Shown here: piece by piece, positions 34,947 through 46,200 of the stretch
How the letters are laid out: the number at the start of each line of letters is the position of its first letter
Numbering within the stretch: the first letter of the stretch is position 1
DNA from: an uncultured Lachnospiraceae bacterium
Lineage (GTDB): Bacteria; Bacillota; Clostridia; Lachnospirales; Lachnospiraceae
Direction of reading: 5' to 3'
Assembly: GCA_902773435.1 (NCBI GenBank)
Contig: CACYEN010000131.1
Coordinates: 19,398-83,397 of the forward strand
Length of the DNA stretch: 64,000 nucleotides
Program-made: the position numbers and the translations under genes
The notes under the pieces: generated by a model
Databases searched by the model: none
What the model was told of the DNA's origin: nothing
The model's input: the letters and a program-made list of their open reading frames with translations, nothing else

Positions 34947-34947
34947 G

Positions 34948-35931
34948 TCAGGTCCGGAACAGTCTCCGGACCACGTTGATCCAGAGCTCAAGCTGTATTT
35001 CCGCGTAGCTTCGCGCGTATTCGGGCTTCGGCTTCACGCGGAGCCCGTCCCGTCTTCCCTCCGCGCTCATCCGGAAACCCCGGGCGATGCCGGCGAGGTA
35101 CTCCCTCCCGAAGCCCCGGGCGGCGAAGAACACCGCCTTGACAAGGAATCCCGGGAGGAGCAGGGGCAGATTGAGGATGATCTGCCAGGCCGGCATGTTC
35201 TTGGAGATCAGGTAGATGCTGTTCCGGGAGGTATTCTTCACCTTGAAGAGGTTGTAGACGGACCCGGTCGTCGCGCTCCCCGCGTGGAGCACGCGCGCGG
35301 ACGGGACATAGAGGTTCTTCCAACCGTGGATCCTCGCCCTCCAGCCGATATCGCAGTCCTCCAGATAGGCAAAATGGCGCTCGTCGAAGAGTCCGATCTC
35401 ATCGAGCGCGCTCATCCGGTAGATCGCCGCCCCCGCGCAGGAGAAAAAGACGGGACACGGCTTCTCAAATCTTCCGGAGGGCTTCCCCTTGCCCCTCGCG
35501 AAGGCCCAGCCGAGCGAACAGTAGAGGTCGCCCGCGTCGTCGATCTTCCCGGGATCCGCCATGCTCAGCATCATCGCCTGGCACGAGAACGCGCGGGGAT
35601 TCGCCTCCATCGCCGCTACCAGTTCCCCGGTAAACTCCGGTTCCGCGCGGGTGTCGTTGTTGAGCAGGACGCAGTAGTCCATCCCGGCCTCCCGCGAGGC
35701 CCCGATTCCGGCGTTGACCGCCCCGCAGAACCCCGTGTTCCCGGGAAAGAGGATGAGCTCCGTCTCAGGATAGTTCTCCCTTACAAAATCAGCGCTGCCG
35801 TCGGAGGACCCGTTGTCGACGACGACCACGAGGTCCGGCTTTCTCCTCTGCCGTCTCATCGCGTCCAGGCAGTCCGGCAGCCAGCGCAGCCCGTTGTAGT
35901 TCGGTATGACGATCGATACCGATGGTTCCAT
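34948..35931 (-). CDS. GT2 family glycosyltransferase (rhamnosyltransferase-like)
   Basis: About 327 residues from the ATG at 35931; an in-frame ATG at 35961 would overlap the upstream gene by 25 bases, and neither has a good ribosome site. The GT-A domain begins at once with VSIVIPNYNGLRWLP, then DNGSSDGSADF, LLNNDTRAEPEF (DxD-like NND) and EDCDIGWRARIHG. The C-terminal 90 residues are hydrophobic and basic, suggesting membrane association. It resembles dTDP-rhamnosyl transferases and is the last gene before the operon terminator. Confidence 0.88.
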   Translation of the reverse strand: MEPSVSIVIPNYNGLRWLPDCLDAMRRQRRKPDLVVVVDNGSSDGSADFVRENYPETELILFPGNTGFCGAVNAGIGASREAGMDYCVLLNNDTRAEPEFTGELVAAMEANPRAFSCQAMMLSMADPGKIDDAGDLYCSLGWAFARGKGKPSGRFEKPCPVFFSCAGAAIYRMSALDEIGLFDERHFAYLEDCDIGWRARIHGWKNLYVPSARVLHAGSATTGSVYNLFKVKNTSRNSIYLISKNMPAWQIILNLPLLLPGFLVKAVFFAARGFGREYLAGIARGFRMSAEGRRDGLRVKPKPEYARSYAEIQLELWINVVRRLFRT

Positions 35932-35936
35932 TTTCT

Positions 35937-37736
35937 TTATACCCGAAGGGAATAATTCCATTTTTTCACCGAGAGACTGGGATTATAGTTCGGGTCGCCT
36001 TTCTTCAGAATATCTGTCCATGCGGAGCGGAAGTACTCGATCTCCGACTGGAAACGCCTGACCTTCTCCGGAGTGTCCTCCGGCCCCCTGGTCCTGGATT
36101 CGTCGTGGTACAGCTCGGCGAACGGGTCGTAGACGACGCGGTACCCGCACTTGATCACCTTCAGGCAGTAATCGACGTCGTTGAACGCCACCGCCAGCTC
36201 CTCCGTGAATCCCCCGGCCTTTACGAACGCCTCCCTCTTCGTCATCATGCAGGCGGCGGTGACCGCGCTAAGGTCCTGTATGAGGGAAGCCTTGTGCATG
36301 TAGCCGCTCCTGCCCCTCGGAAGGTCCACGAACATGGAACCCGCGATTCCTCCCATTCCGACGACGATCCCGGCGCTCTGGACCCGGTTGTCCGGGTAGT
36401 AGAGCTTCGCCCCGACCGCGCCGACGTCCTCCCGCATGAGCATGCCCAGCATCTCCGTCAGCCAGTCCGTCGAGATCGTTCCACGGACGTCGTTGTTGAG
36501 GAAGAGCAGATAGTCCCCGTGCGTGTACCTGACCCCGTAGTTGTTGATGGCCGAGTAGTTGAATCCCTTCTTCCAGCGCACGAGGTGGATTTCGTCGAGG
36601 GCGGAAATCTCCCTGTAATACTCGAACGTCGCCCTGTCGCGGCTGCCGTTCTCGACGATGACGATCTCCAGGTTCGGATACCCTGTATCGAGGAGCGAAT
36701 TCAGGCACGACCGCAGGGCTTCGGACTCATCCCTGTTCGGAATCACGACCGAGACCATCGGACTGTCCTTCACCGGATACCGCACCCTGTAGAATCCGAA
36801 GTCGGGGAGAAGCTCCACGGTTCCCTCTGTTCCCGTCCTGAGGAGGTTCCCCTCGATGGCCCTTTTGCCGGCCTCATAGGCGTACATCTTGCTCATCGGG
36901 TTGTCCGCCGTGGAGGTCTCGTGCGTCCTCCAGTGATAGAGGACGCGCGGAACGCGGACGATCCTCCCCGCCTTCTCCGCGCAGCGGAAGATCAGGTCGT
37001 AATCCTGCGCCCCGTCCATCTCCGGATCGAACATTCCGGCCTCGAGGATGAGCGACTTCTTTATGACGAGGAGGTGCGTGATATAATTGTTCGACCTGAG
37101 GAGGTCCAGGTTGAACTCGGGCTTGAAATGCGGCTGGTAGTAGCTCGACCTGTCCGACGTGACCTTGTCCTCGTCCGTATAGATCAGGTCCGCGCCGCCC
37201 ATAATCGCCCCGGCTACCTCATAGAGCGCGTCCGGTTCCAGGAGGTCGTCGTGGTCGAGAAAGGCGATGTACTCCCCTCCCGCCGCGCTGATTCCCCGGT
37301 TCGTGTTCTCCGAGATCCCCAGGTTCTCCTCGAGGGCGACGTATGTGATCCTCGGATCCCTGGAACGGAGCTCCTCCGCCATCTCCCGGACCGTCCTGCC
37401 CTTTCCCGCGGACTCATCCCCTCCCGCGTCGACGATGACGAGCTCCCAGTTGTCGAAGCTCTGGTCCAGAACGGATTCCGCCATCTGCATAAAATAGCGC
37501 TCAGGGGTCCTGAACGCGGGCACGACGACGGAGATCCTGGGGGCGCCGGTGATCGGGTGGTTCTTCTGGTGCTTGATCACGTCCTCCTTCGCCCTGTGGG
37601 TATCCCTCCAGGGCCCGTAGGGGACGTCCTCGGGTTCCAGGCGGTCCATCAGATGATTGATGAATTCCTTTGTCCCGAAGTGCTTCCAGTAGAGGTATGC
37701 TTTTTTGACCTTATATGGTGTGATCGGAAACTGCAT
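35937..37736 (-). CDS. Tandem-domain GT2 glycosyltransferase, 599 residues
   Basis: Two GT2 modules follow an N-terminal leader of about 60 residues. The first has ISVVVPAFRTPERYF, AFLDHDDLLEPDAL and YTDEDKV. The second has VSVVIPNRDESEAL, VENGSRDRATF, FLNNDVRG and NDVDYCLKV. This layout matches bifunctional polysaccharide polymerase-type enzymes that add alternating sugars. It ends in YNPSLS, a C-terminal signature shared with the two larger GT2 proteins of the same operon. The gene lies four bases after rfbD, with GGGGGAG upstream. Confidence 0.9.
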   Translation of the reverse strand: MQFPITPYKVKKAYLYWKHFGTKEFINHLMDRLEPEDVPYGPWRDTHRAKEDVIKHQKNHPITGAPRISVVVPAFRTPERYFMQMAESVLDQSFDNWELVIVDAGGDESAGKGRTVREMAEELRSRDPRITYVALEENLGISENTNRGISAAGGEYIAFLDHDDLLEPDALYEVAGAIMGGADLIYTDEDKVTSDRSSYYQPHFKPEFNLDLLRSNNYITHLLVIKKSLILEAGMFDPEMDGAQDYDLIFRCAEKAGRIVRVPRVLYHWRTHETSTADNPMSKMYAYEAGKRAIEGNLLRTGTEGTVELLPDFGFYRVRYPVKDSPMVSVVIPNRDESEALRSCLNSLLDTGYPNLEIVIVENGSRDRATFEYYREISALDEIHLVRWKKGFNYSAINNYGVRYTHGDYLLFLNNDVRGTISTDWLTEMLGMLMREDVGAVGAKLYYPDNRVQSAGIVVGMGGIAGSMFVDLPRGRSGYMHKASLIQDLSAVTAACMMTKREAFVKAGGFTEELAVAFNDVDYCLKVIKCGYRVVYDPFAELYHDESRTRGPEDTPEKVRRFQSEIEYFRSAWTDILKKGDPNYNPSLSVKKWNYSLRV

Positions 37737-37740
37737 AGGA

Positions 37741-38658
37741 TCAAATCTCCCCCTGCTCCCTGAGCTCCTCCAGGTAGCGCCGGAGCGCGTCCCTCCACTC
37801 GGGCAGCGGCATAAATCCGTTCTCCGCGATCGCGGAGCGGTCCATCCTGCTGTTGGCAGGCCGTTTCGCCGCGGCCCCGTACTCCTCCGTCGACACGGGG
37901 ATGACGGTCATCTTCGTGATTCCCGCGGCCCGGAAGATCTCTTTTGAAAAATCATACCAGGAGATGTAATCCCCCTCGTTCGTCACGTGATAGACCCCGT
38001 AGCGGTCCGTGAGAATCATGTCGACGACGAGCCTCGCGAGATCGCGGGTGTAGGTGGGGGTTCCGATCTGGTCGTTCACAACCCTCAGCGTATCCCGCAT
38101 CTGGGCAAGCCGGAGCATCGTTTTCACGAAGTTCTTTCCATTCAGGCCGAATACCCACGCGATGCGCAGGATGAACCATTTCCGGGCATACTCGCGCACG
38201 GCTTCCTCTCCCTCGGCCTTCGTCGCCCCGTAAACGCCGATCGGATTCACGGGATCCTCCGGGCGCCACGGCCTTGTCCCCTCCCCGTCGAAGACATAAT
38301 CGGTCGAAAAATACATGATCGGAATGCCGAGCTCGCCGCAGACCCTGGCGACATTCGCGGTCCCGCCGGCGTTGACGTGCCTGCACATCTCGGGATTCTC
38401 CTCCGCGCTGTCCACGGCCGTCCAGGCGGCGCAGTGAATCACCGCATCCGGCTTCTCGCGGAAAAGCACGCCTCTGACTTCCTCGGCGTCCGTGATATCC
38501 AGATTCACGAGGGGCATCCCCATCGCGACGGACCGGTTCGCGGTCCCCTTGCTGTCGGAGAACCTTCCGCTCCCCACACATTCGATCCCGCGGCCGGCGA
38601 GTTCTTTCATCACGTCGTGGCCGAGCTGTCCCCCTGCTCCGGTTACTAATACCTTCAT
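37741..38658 (-). CDS. rfbD: dTDP-4-dehydrorhamnose reductase
   Basis: The last step of dTDP-L-rhamnose synthesis, NADPH-dependent. From the ATG at 38658, after GGGGAG, it is 305 residues; the longer frame runs into the DUF2142 gene. The Rossmann loop is VTGAGGQLGHD. YFSTDYVFDG and YGATKAEGE hold the SDR catalytic Ser/Thr, Tyr and Lys, and EYGAAAKRPANSRMD is the substrate-binding block. Unlike rfbABC, which are together, it lies about 11 kb further down the same operon, between a membrane protein and a GT2 gene. Confidence 0.95.
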   Translation of the reverse strand: MKVLVTGAGGQLGHDVMKELAGRGIECVGSGRFSDSKGTANRSVAMGMPLVNLDITDAEEVRGVLFREKPDAVIHCAAWTAVDSAEENPEMCRHVNAGGTANVARVCGELGIPIMYFSTDYVFDGEGTRPWRPEDPVNPIGVYGATKAEGEEAVREYARKWFILRIAWVFGLNGKNFVKTMLRLAQMRDTLRVVNDQIGTPTYTRDLARLVVDMILTDRYGVYHVTNEGDYISWYDFSKEIFRAAGITKMTVIPVSTEEYGAAAKRPANSRMDRSAIAENGFMPLPEWRDALRRYLEELREQGEI

Positions 38659-38695
38659 TGCTATACTCCCCGATTCTGACACTCCGTCCGTGCCG

Positions 38696-40795
38696 TCAGA
38701 CATAGTACCTGTAGACCGTCAGCATAACCGCTGAAACAGCCGCTGAAAACGCGCACGCGATCGCGGCCGTCCCGGCAATTTCCTCCGGAACCGCGCTTCC
38801 CTGCGCCTTTTTTCTCTTAAATGCTTTGTATAACAAGTTTCCTGTTTCGTCAAGTCCCTGACACACAAAATAGAACAGCGGCACCGCGGCGGGAAGAATA
38901 TACCTTCCCTGCGGCTGAAAATCGCCCGCGTAGGAATAGATGACCGACAGGACGGGCGGCACCGCCATCGCCGCGAGCATCGCGATCTGCGCGGCGGCGC
39001 TCATCCGGAACGCCGAAAAGCGGCTCACCGCCTGTTCCCCGCCCGCTTCGGCGGCGCGTATCCGCCGCTTTTCCCGGGGAATCGAGAGCAGGAGCCTGAG
39101 GCTTCCGGCAAGTCCCACCGCGATCATGATGAGCCACAGCCTGACAACCGGCATCTTGACCTGCAGCGAGAAGTTTGAGAATCGTCCGACGAAGCTCGTG
39201 AGGGTCTCCTTGACGAACTCCGTCTCCCTGAACATCGAAGAGACGGTCATCCCGCTGCTCTTCGGCGTCACGATCTGGGAGGGCCGGTAGCCGTCCTCGG
39301 CGTAGAGCTCCGCGGTCTTCCTCATGGTTTCCCTTCCGAGAAAATCCCCGTCGTAGAGCACGGCGTTTCTGACAAACCACCACCCGCAGACGGCGGACAC
39401 GATGAGCGCGATGAAGACAATCTTCGCGGCCGTCTTCTTCGCCCTTCCCCTCCGGAATCCCGACGTCGCGAGAAACAGGAGAACGCTCACGAGAATGAAC
39501 CCGTAGCAGTTGTAGTAGGACAGCGCGCAGAGTCCGATGCCGGCGGCGAGGAAGAAGCAGTCCCGGTATCTCCACCTCTTTTCGATCCCGGCGGTCCACG
39601 CGCAGACGATCATCGCCGTCGTCATCAGCCCGAACGCGTCGCAGTTGACATAAGTCGACACAAAGAGAATCTGCGGGAACAGTCCGACGAGAGCGGGCAT
39701 CACGTATTTCATCGGGCTCTCCGGAAAGATCCGCCTCGCCGCCGACGCGGTGAAGAGGACGGCCAGCGTTCCCGACAGCACGCTCACGAGGCGGGCGGCG
39801 AACAGAAGGTCGTCGGAGATGCCGAAGAAAGCCAGCACTTTCCCGGCCCACGCCCCGAGCATAAACGGCAGGATCGGCGAGAAGGCGTAGGAGAATCCCC
39901 ATCTCGGATCGATCACCGCCGGGTCGTCCCCTCTCGGGAGGGCTCCGTTTTCAAAGATATATCTCACGACATCATAGTGCATCACCTCGTCCGGCCCTTC
40001 CCCGAACGGCGCCGCGGAAGCCCACCAGAGGGCGGTGAAGAACACGACGATAAGGAGCGCGGCCATGAAGACCGGATATTTCCCCTTCCTGCCCGGGAAG
40101 AGAAACAGGAACAGCGAGACCGCCGCGAAGAGGCTGAAGAAGAAGAACATGGGCTGGATACGCATCGTCGGGGAGGCCAGCAGCGCCGCGCCGCCCGTGC
40201 ACATGACCAGCATGAAGCCGGCCGCGAACAGGACCGCCCCCGCCTGCGTGAGGAGAACGGAGAGAACCATGACCGCCGGGATAAAGACAGCGGCCGCCGC
40301 CGCGAGGAACGGGAGGTTGACGAAGCGGTTGGGATTGATGACGATCCGGCCGATGTCGATCAGCTTCCCGTGCATCCCCGTGAAATCCATGCGCAGCTTT
40401 GTCACGGACCCCACGCTCCCGTCGAACGCGAACCGGACCGTACCCGGCCTGATGTGGGCCGCGTCGGAGGCGTAGAGGCTGTAGTTCCCGTCGCCCGCGT
40501 AGATCCTGAGCGTCTGCGGGTACTCCTTCTCCTCCGAGCCGAGTATGCTGAAATCCACGTCGATCATCCGCACGCGCGTCCCGGGGATCTCCACCTCGAG
40601 GGACGGCTCGTAGACCATGGCCCGGAACCGGTTCGCGTCATACCGGTCCCCTCCTTCGAATACCGCGCCTGAGAGGTCGTCGACGACTGAGACCGGAAAC
40701 CTGTACTGTTCGACGCGCACGGCGCACACGAAGATCAGGACCCCGATGATCCCGACCACAAGCGCCGTAAAACTGTTCCGAAGCCTGATTGCCAT
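38696..40795 (-). CDS. DUF2142 multi-pass membrane protein (GT-C-like)
   Basis: A 699-residue protein with an N-terminal helix, an extracytoplasmic beta-rich segment (about 35-155) and then about eleven hydrophobic helices. The conserved PFGEGPDEVMHYDVV loop between early helices carries acidic residues placed as in GT-C glycosyltransferases. These use polyprenyl-phosphate sugars outside the membrane. DUF2142 proteins are common in polysaccharide loci but their reaction is not firmly known. GGAGGAAG precedes the ATG. Confidence 0.85.
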   Translation of the reverse strand: MAIRLRNSFTALVVGIIGVLIFVCAVRVEQYRFPVSVVDDLSGAVFEGGDRYDANRFRAMVYEPSLEVEIPGTRVRMIDVDFSILGSEEKEYPQTLRIYAGDGNYSLYASDAAHIRPGTVRFAFDGSVGSVTKLRMDFTGMHGKLIDIGRIVINPNRFVNLPFLAAAAAVFIPAVMVLSVLLTQAGAVLFAAGFMLVMCTGGAALLASPTMRIQPMFFFFSLFAAVSLFLFLFPGRKGKYPVFMAALLIVVFFTALWWASAAPFGEGPDEVMHYDVVRYIFENGALPRGDDPAVIDPRWGFSYAFSPILPFMLGAWAGKVLAFFGISDDLLFAARLVSVLSGTLAVLFTASAARRIFPESPMKYVMPALVGLFPQILFVSTYVNCDAFGLMTTAMIVCAWTAGIEKRWRYRDCFFLAAGIGLCALSYYNCYGFILVSVLLFLATSGFRRGRAKKTAAKIVFIALIVSAVCGWWFVRNAVLYDGDFLGRETMRKTAELYAEDGYRPSQIVTPKSSGMTVSSMFRETEFVKETLTSFVGRFSNFSLQVKMPVVRLWLIMIAVGLAGSLRLLLSIPREKRRIRAAEAGGEQAVSRFSAFRMSAAAQIAMLAAMAVPPVLSVIYSYAGDFQPQGRYILPAAVPLFYFVCQGLDETGNLLYKAFKRKKAQGSAVPEEIAGTAAIACAFSAAVSAVMLTVYRYYV

Positions 40796-40866
40796 CCGTC
40801 TTCCTCCCGCCCCGTCCCTCTCCCGGGGGACATAAGGTCCTCATCTCTTCTCCGGAGATGCCTCCG

Positions 40867-43290
40867 TCAGTTTCTCCTGAGCGAAAAATCCTGTGTGATC
40901 ATGGACAGATTCGGGTTGTAGTAGGGATCCCCCTTCTCGAGGATCTCCGGCCAGCGCTGCTTAAACAGCTGGATCTCCCTGCTGAAGCGGCTCTGTTTCT
41001 CCGGTGTGTTCTCGAGCCCTCTGGATTTCGACTCGTAGTGGTAGAGCTCCGCGAAGGGATTGTAGACGACGAGGTACCCCGCCTCCCTCACCTTCATGCA
41101 GAGATCGATATCGTTGAACGCCACCGCGAGTTCCTCGTTGAACCCGCCGACTTCGCGGAACACCTTCGCCGGCATCATCATGCAGGCGGCCGTCACCGCG
41201 CTGTAGTCCTGCTGGCAGATGATCCGGTGCTGGTAACCCGAGATGCCGCGAGGCTGGTTGACGAACGCGTGGCCGGCGACGCCGCCCCACCCGACGATCG
41301 CGCCGGCGTGCTGGATGGTGTCGTCCCCGTAGTACAGTCTCGCGCCGACCGCCCCGACATCGGGCCTCATCGCGAACCCCATCATCTCCCTCACGCAGTC
41401 GCTGACGCTCTCGGTATCGTTGTTGAGGAAGAGCAGGTAGTCGCCCTTTGCCTCTTTCACTCCGAAATTATTGATCGCGGAGTAGTTGAACGGGCCGCTG
41501 TAGCGGATGACCCGGATCCGGCCGTCGCTCTTCTCCAGCTCCCCGTAGCCCGAAAATGTCTCCTCCTCCGTGCTGTTGTTCTCGATCACGATGATCTCGA
41601 GGTTCGGCCAGGTGCCGGTGCGAAGCAGCGAGGAGACGCACTTCGTCAGGTCGTCCATGTGGTCCTTGTTCGGGATGAGGACGGAGACCATCGGCTCCTC
41701 TTTCCACTTCCAGACCGTGCGGTAGAGGCCCGGGTACTCTCCCATCAGAACCTCGGCCGGAAGGCCGAGCCGGTCGTAGTGAGCCTGTACGGCCCTCTGT
41801 CCCGCCTCGAAGGCGTAGAGCTTGCTCTCCGGGTTCGCGGACGTGCTGCCCTCGAAGAATCTCCAGTGGTAGAGGATCTTCGGGATGTGGCGGATCTCCT
41901 TCGTCTCCTCCGTGCACCGGAGGATGAAGTCGTAGTCCTGGGCCCCGTCGTACTCCGGGCGCAGCCCCCCGACGCGGTCGAGAAGCTCTCTCTTCACGAC
42001 GAGCAGATGGCAGATGTAGTTCACAGAATTCAGGAAGTCCGGGGAGAAGTCGGGCTTCAGGTTCGGCTGGATATACTTGTCCCCGGCCCCGATCTTGTCC
42101 TCGTCGGTGTAGATGAGCTCGGCCGCGGGATCTTCGTTGATCAGTTTCGCGCACTCAAAGAGCGCGCTCCTCACGATGAGGTCGTCGTGATCAGAGAAGA
42201 CGATCCAGTCTCCCTTCGCGGCGGCGAGCGCTGCGTTTGTGTTCTCCGCGATCCGCAGCAGCTTCCCGTTTCTGACGACGCGGATCCTCTGATCCGAAGA
42301 CCCGAGTTCGCCGAGCACCCCCTCTATGGGGGAATCGGGGCCGCTTCCGTCCGAGAGGATCAGCTCGAAGTTCCGGTAGCTCTGGCCGAGCACCGAATCC
42401 ACGAGCTCGCGGAGATACTTCTCCGGCGTCCTGTAGCAGGGGACCACGATGCTGAAGAGAGGCCCGTCGTCGAACTTCACCGATCTCTGGGCGGCGAGCT
42501 CGCGCTCGGAGGGCAGGTGCTTTTTGATCCAGTTCCCGTACTGGATCGTGCGCATGGCCGGGTTGAACAGCTTGTTCCACGTCTTCTTTATGAGCGTCCC
42601 GGCGCCGCCGTAGACGAACGCGTCCCTCGCCTTCGCGGCGTAGGTCTCCGCTCTCTTAAGCGCCGCGCCGGCGCGGCTGGTCGGATACTGAAGGACGACC
42701 TCGTCGCCCGCCGCCCTCATGCGGACCGTCACGGTTCCGGAGGGGATCGGCCGAAGCTCGATGTTAAACCCGCAGTTGTCGTCGATCGGGTATTCCTCGA
42801 AGAGCTCCGCGGTGTCGTACCGCCTGTACCGCTCCACTTCGGGAAGCAGCTTCGACCCGTCTTCTCCCGTCACCTCGATGAGGACGGGTTCCTTCGCGAC
42901 GGCCCAGCCCTGGATCCTCATGAGCCCGTCGGCCCGGAGGAGCTCATAGCTGTCGACGAACCAGCGGATCTCCCCGCGCTTCCTGAGGAGCTCCTTCACG
43001 GAGATCGCGAACGAGAGGCGGCTCTCCTCCCCGCTCCCCGCGAAAACTTCCAGCTTTCCGGCGCCGTCCAGATCATTTTCACCGAAAATGACATCGATCC
43101 GCGTCTCGCGCCCGCCGTACCGCTCGTCGGTGTAGTCCGCGAGGGCCTGCTCACTGAAGCGGCACTCCTTCCCGTCGAGCAGCACCCTGACGCCGGCGCC
43201 GTCTTTCAGCCATCCCGTCAGCCGGTAGCAGTTCCGGTCCGTCAGGAGGAAGCGGTCATTTTTGACAATAAATCCGTGGTTTTCGGTCAT
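40867..43290 (-). CDS. Tandem-domain GT2 glycosyltransferase, 807 residues
   Basis: The ATG at 43290 overlaps the previous stop as ATGA; the longer frame lies inside that gene. Residues 1-250 are a beta-rich region without recognised catalytic motifs. GT2 module one (about 300-520) has FSIVVPCYRTPEKYL, FSDHDDLIV and YTDEDKI. Module two (about 550-780) has VSVLIPNKDHMDDL, FLNNDTES and NDIDLCMKV. It ends in YYNPNLSMITQDFSL, nearly the same as its upstream neighbour. It may add a repeat-unit sugar pair to the growing polymer. Confidence 0.9.
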   Translation of the reverse strand: MTENHGFIVKNDRFLLTDRNCYRLTGWLKDGAGVRVLLDGKECRFSEQALADYTDERYGGRETRIDVIFGENDLDGAGKLEVFAGSGEESRLSFAISVKELLRKRGEIRWFVDSYELLRADGLMRIQGWAVAKEPVLIEVTGEDGSKLLPEVERYRRYDTAELFEEYPIDDNCGFNIELRPIPSGTVTVRMRAAGDEVVLQYPTSRAGAALKRAETYAAKARDAFVYGGAGTLIKKTWNKLFNPAMRTIQYGNWIKKHLPSERELAAQRSVKFDDGPLFSIVVPCYRTPEKYLRELVDSVLGQSYRNFELILSDGSGPDSPIEGVLGELGSSDQRIRVVRNGKLLRIAENTNAALAAAKGDWIVFSDHDDLIVRSALFECAKLINEDPAAELIYTDEDKIGAGDKYIQPNLKPDFSPDFLNSVNYICHLLVVKRELLDRVGGLRPEYDGAQDYDFILRCTEETKEIRHIPKILYHWRFFEGSTSANPESKLYAFEAGQRAVQAHYDRLGLPAEVLMGEYPGLYRTVWKWKEEPMVSVLIPNKDHMDDLTKCVSSLLRTGTWPNLEIIVIENNSTEEETFSGYGELEKSDGRIRVIRYSGPFNYSAINNFGVKEAKGDYLLFLNNDTESVSDCVREMMGFAMRPDVGAVGARLYYGDDTIQHAGAIVGWGGVAGHAFVNQPRGISGYQHRIICQQDYSAVTAACMMMPAKVFREVGGFNEELAVAFNDIDLCMKVREAGYLVVYNPFAELYHYESKSRGLENTPEKQSRFSREIQLFKQRWPEILEKGDPYYNPNLSMITQDFSLRRN

Positions 43291-46200
43291 TTTGCGTCTG
43301 TCTCCGTAATTCCGGCCCCTCCCGGGGCCTGCCCGCGCGCCGGCAGCTCCCGAAGAGAGAAGTCCGGCCTTAAGCGGGTCAGGTTCGGGTTGTAGTAAGG
43401 ATCTCCGTCCCTGAAGATGGCGGGCCATTTTTCCCTGAGCAGGGCTGCCTCGCGCATGAGTCTTTCGTGCCTGCCGCGGTCGGCGGAAGCTTCGTCGCTT
43501 CCCCGGCTGAGCGATTCATGGTGAATGAGCTTCGCGAAGACGTTGACCGCGACGAGGAGCCCCTTCTCCCTGACCTTCAGGCAGTAGTCGATATCATTAT
43601 AAGCGATTTCAAAGCGCTCGTCGAACCCTCCGGTCTCCGCGAAGACCGACCGCTTCGTCATCATGCAGGCCCCGGTCACGGCGCTCAGGTCCTGCTGGGA
43701 GAGCGACCTCCCGCCCCCCGGGTAGTCCGCCGGGTCCATCCCGCCGAACATGTGCGTCGCGGCCCCGCCGACCCCTACGATGACACCGGCGTGCTGGATC
43801 ATGCCGTCCGGGTATTCGAGGTAGGCGCCGACGCACCCGGTCCCGGGCCTTCCGCAGAACCCGGCCATCTCCCCGATCCAGTCCTCCGAGACGACCTCAG
43901 TGTCGTTGTTGAGGAAGAGCAGGTACTCCCCCTCCGCTTCCCCCGCCGCGAAATTGTTGACGGCGGCGTAGTTGAAGGGCCGATCCCAGGTGAGCACCCT
44001 CACCCGCGGGTCGAGGGCTCTGAGCTCCTCGTAGAGCCGGAACGTCTTCTCCTCGGTGCTCCCGTTTTCAATGATCAGGATCTCGAACCGCTTCCACGAC
44101 GTCTTTCTCAGGATCGAGTTCACGCAGGTCCGGAGCGTGTCCGCCTGGTCCCTGTTCGGGATCAGGATGCTGACGAGCGCTTCCTCCGGAACCTCGTAGC
44201 GCGTCCTGTAGTGGCCCGGGTGTTCCGTCATGCTGACGGCCGCGGCGGTCCCGGTTCTCCGGAAATGGTCCTCCACCGCCTTCCTCCCGTTCTCGAACGC
44301 GTACATCTTGCTCTCCGGGCTCATCGCCGTCGAATCCGGATGCGCGCGCCAGTGGTAGAGCGCTCTCGGCACGTGGCGGATCACACGGGCACGCTCGCAG
44401 CACCTGAGGATGAAGTCGAAATCCTGGGCGCCGTCGTACTCGCTCCTCATTGGCCCCGCCTCCGCGGCCAGGGTCCTCCTCACCGCGAAGAGGTGGCAGA
44501 TGTAGTTGCCCGAGCACAGATAGTCGGGATCATAGTCGGGCTTGAAGTGCGGCCCGAACAGGAAATGTCCCGAGACCGTCAGCTTGTCCTCGTCCGTGTA
44601 GACGATGTCGGTGTCCTTCGACATCATCGCCGCGCGGGCGATCTCAAGGCACGCGTCGGGATCGAGTGTGTCGTCGTGGTCAGCCAGCGCAATAAAGTCC
44701 CCGGACGCCATCGCGAGCGCCGCGTTGGTGTTGCCGGATATCCCCAGGTTTTCGTGGAGATGCCTGTAGCGGATCCGGCTCTCGCCCGGGTAGGCGGACC
44801 GGATGAAGGCGCCGAGGGAGTCGTCCGGGCTCCCGTCGGCGAGGCAGATCTCGATCTTTTCCCAGGTCTGCGCGGTGAGGGAGTCGAGCAGCTCCCTGAG
44901 GTAGGGCTCCGGCGTCCTGTAGAGTGGGACCGCGACGCTGATCAGCGGGCCTTCTCCCGGGGACGGGGCTGGTCTCTCCTCTGTGCCTCCCTCCTCCGCG
45001 AGGAGGTCGAGCCTCCACTCGTCGTACTCGGTGGTGAGCGGGACGAGGACCTGCGACTCCCCTCTCCTCACCGCTGCCCGGAGATCCTCTCTCTTTTCAA
45101 GGTCCGTCTCGATATCGAGCGGGAGGCGCAGGATCCCCCTCGGGTTCTCCGCGACGATGAAGAGCGGGAGACGCTCCAGCTGACCGTACTCAACGAGGAT
45201 GTTGAAGCCGGTGAAGCGGTCGCTTTCGGTCCCGAGCGTCCCGTTGACGTCCTCCCGGACCAGCCTCTCCGTCTTCACGTCGAGGCGCTTTCCGTCGGAA
45301 TCTGTGAGATAGAGTCTCTCGCCCCTGTAGGCGGGGTCGAAGAACCACCCCATGAGATAGATGCCCTCGGGCTGGTAGCTTCTGCGGTCGAGCACGAGGT
45401 GGACGTCCCGGCCGTTGACGAGCGCCGGCCTGACCGAATCAAACGGGTCCGTCTTCCCCATCGCACCTCTCGCCGCCCGGTAGAGCTTCTCCGCGCGGGT
45501 ATGTCCGATCGCGTCGACGGCTCTCCCGACCCTCTCAAGCGTCTCCTCCTCCGAGGACAGGCGCTCGCCGAGGAAGCGGATCCTCTCCTCTTTCGCCCGC
45601 AGCACCTCCTCCGTCTTTCTCCTGATTTCCGCGGGATCCGTGATCACCCTGAAGCTGACGGAGGCGGCTTTCGCTCCGCCCGGCAGGGGGCCTGTCAGGA
45701 TCTGCGGGTCGTCGCCGGTCAGCACGAAGAGGCGATGGTCAGCCGTAAACCCGTTGGACGCGACGGTCTCCGGATCAAGCATCCTGCCGTCGATGCTGAT
45801 GCCGCTGAGGACAACGGCGCAGGCGCGCTCCGCCGGATCGATACGGAGTTCCCGGACGCCGTCAAGGACAAGGTCCATCCTGACGTTCCCGTCCTCCGGA
45901 ACCGGCGTCCTGACCGTATCCTCCTCGGTGAAGCCCGCCCCGCGGTCGAAGTAGGCGGCCGCTGACAGCGCGCCGGCATATCCGCCGTCCCCCCGCTCTG
46001 ACGGGCGGAAGAAGCCCTCCGAGACGTCCGGATAGAGTTTCCACAGCGGCTCCGCGTCCCTTGCGAGGTATTCCTGGAAATGTTCCTCCATTTTCACGAA
46101 ATACGGGATGTCCTCCCTCCGGATCCCCGCCTTCGCGAGAAGGGCTCCGGCGTCGGCTCCGCTCCGCCCGCTGCTCCCCGTGTAGTAGTGGACGGCTCTC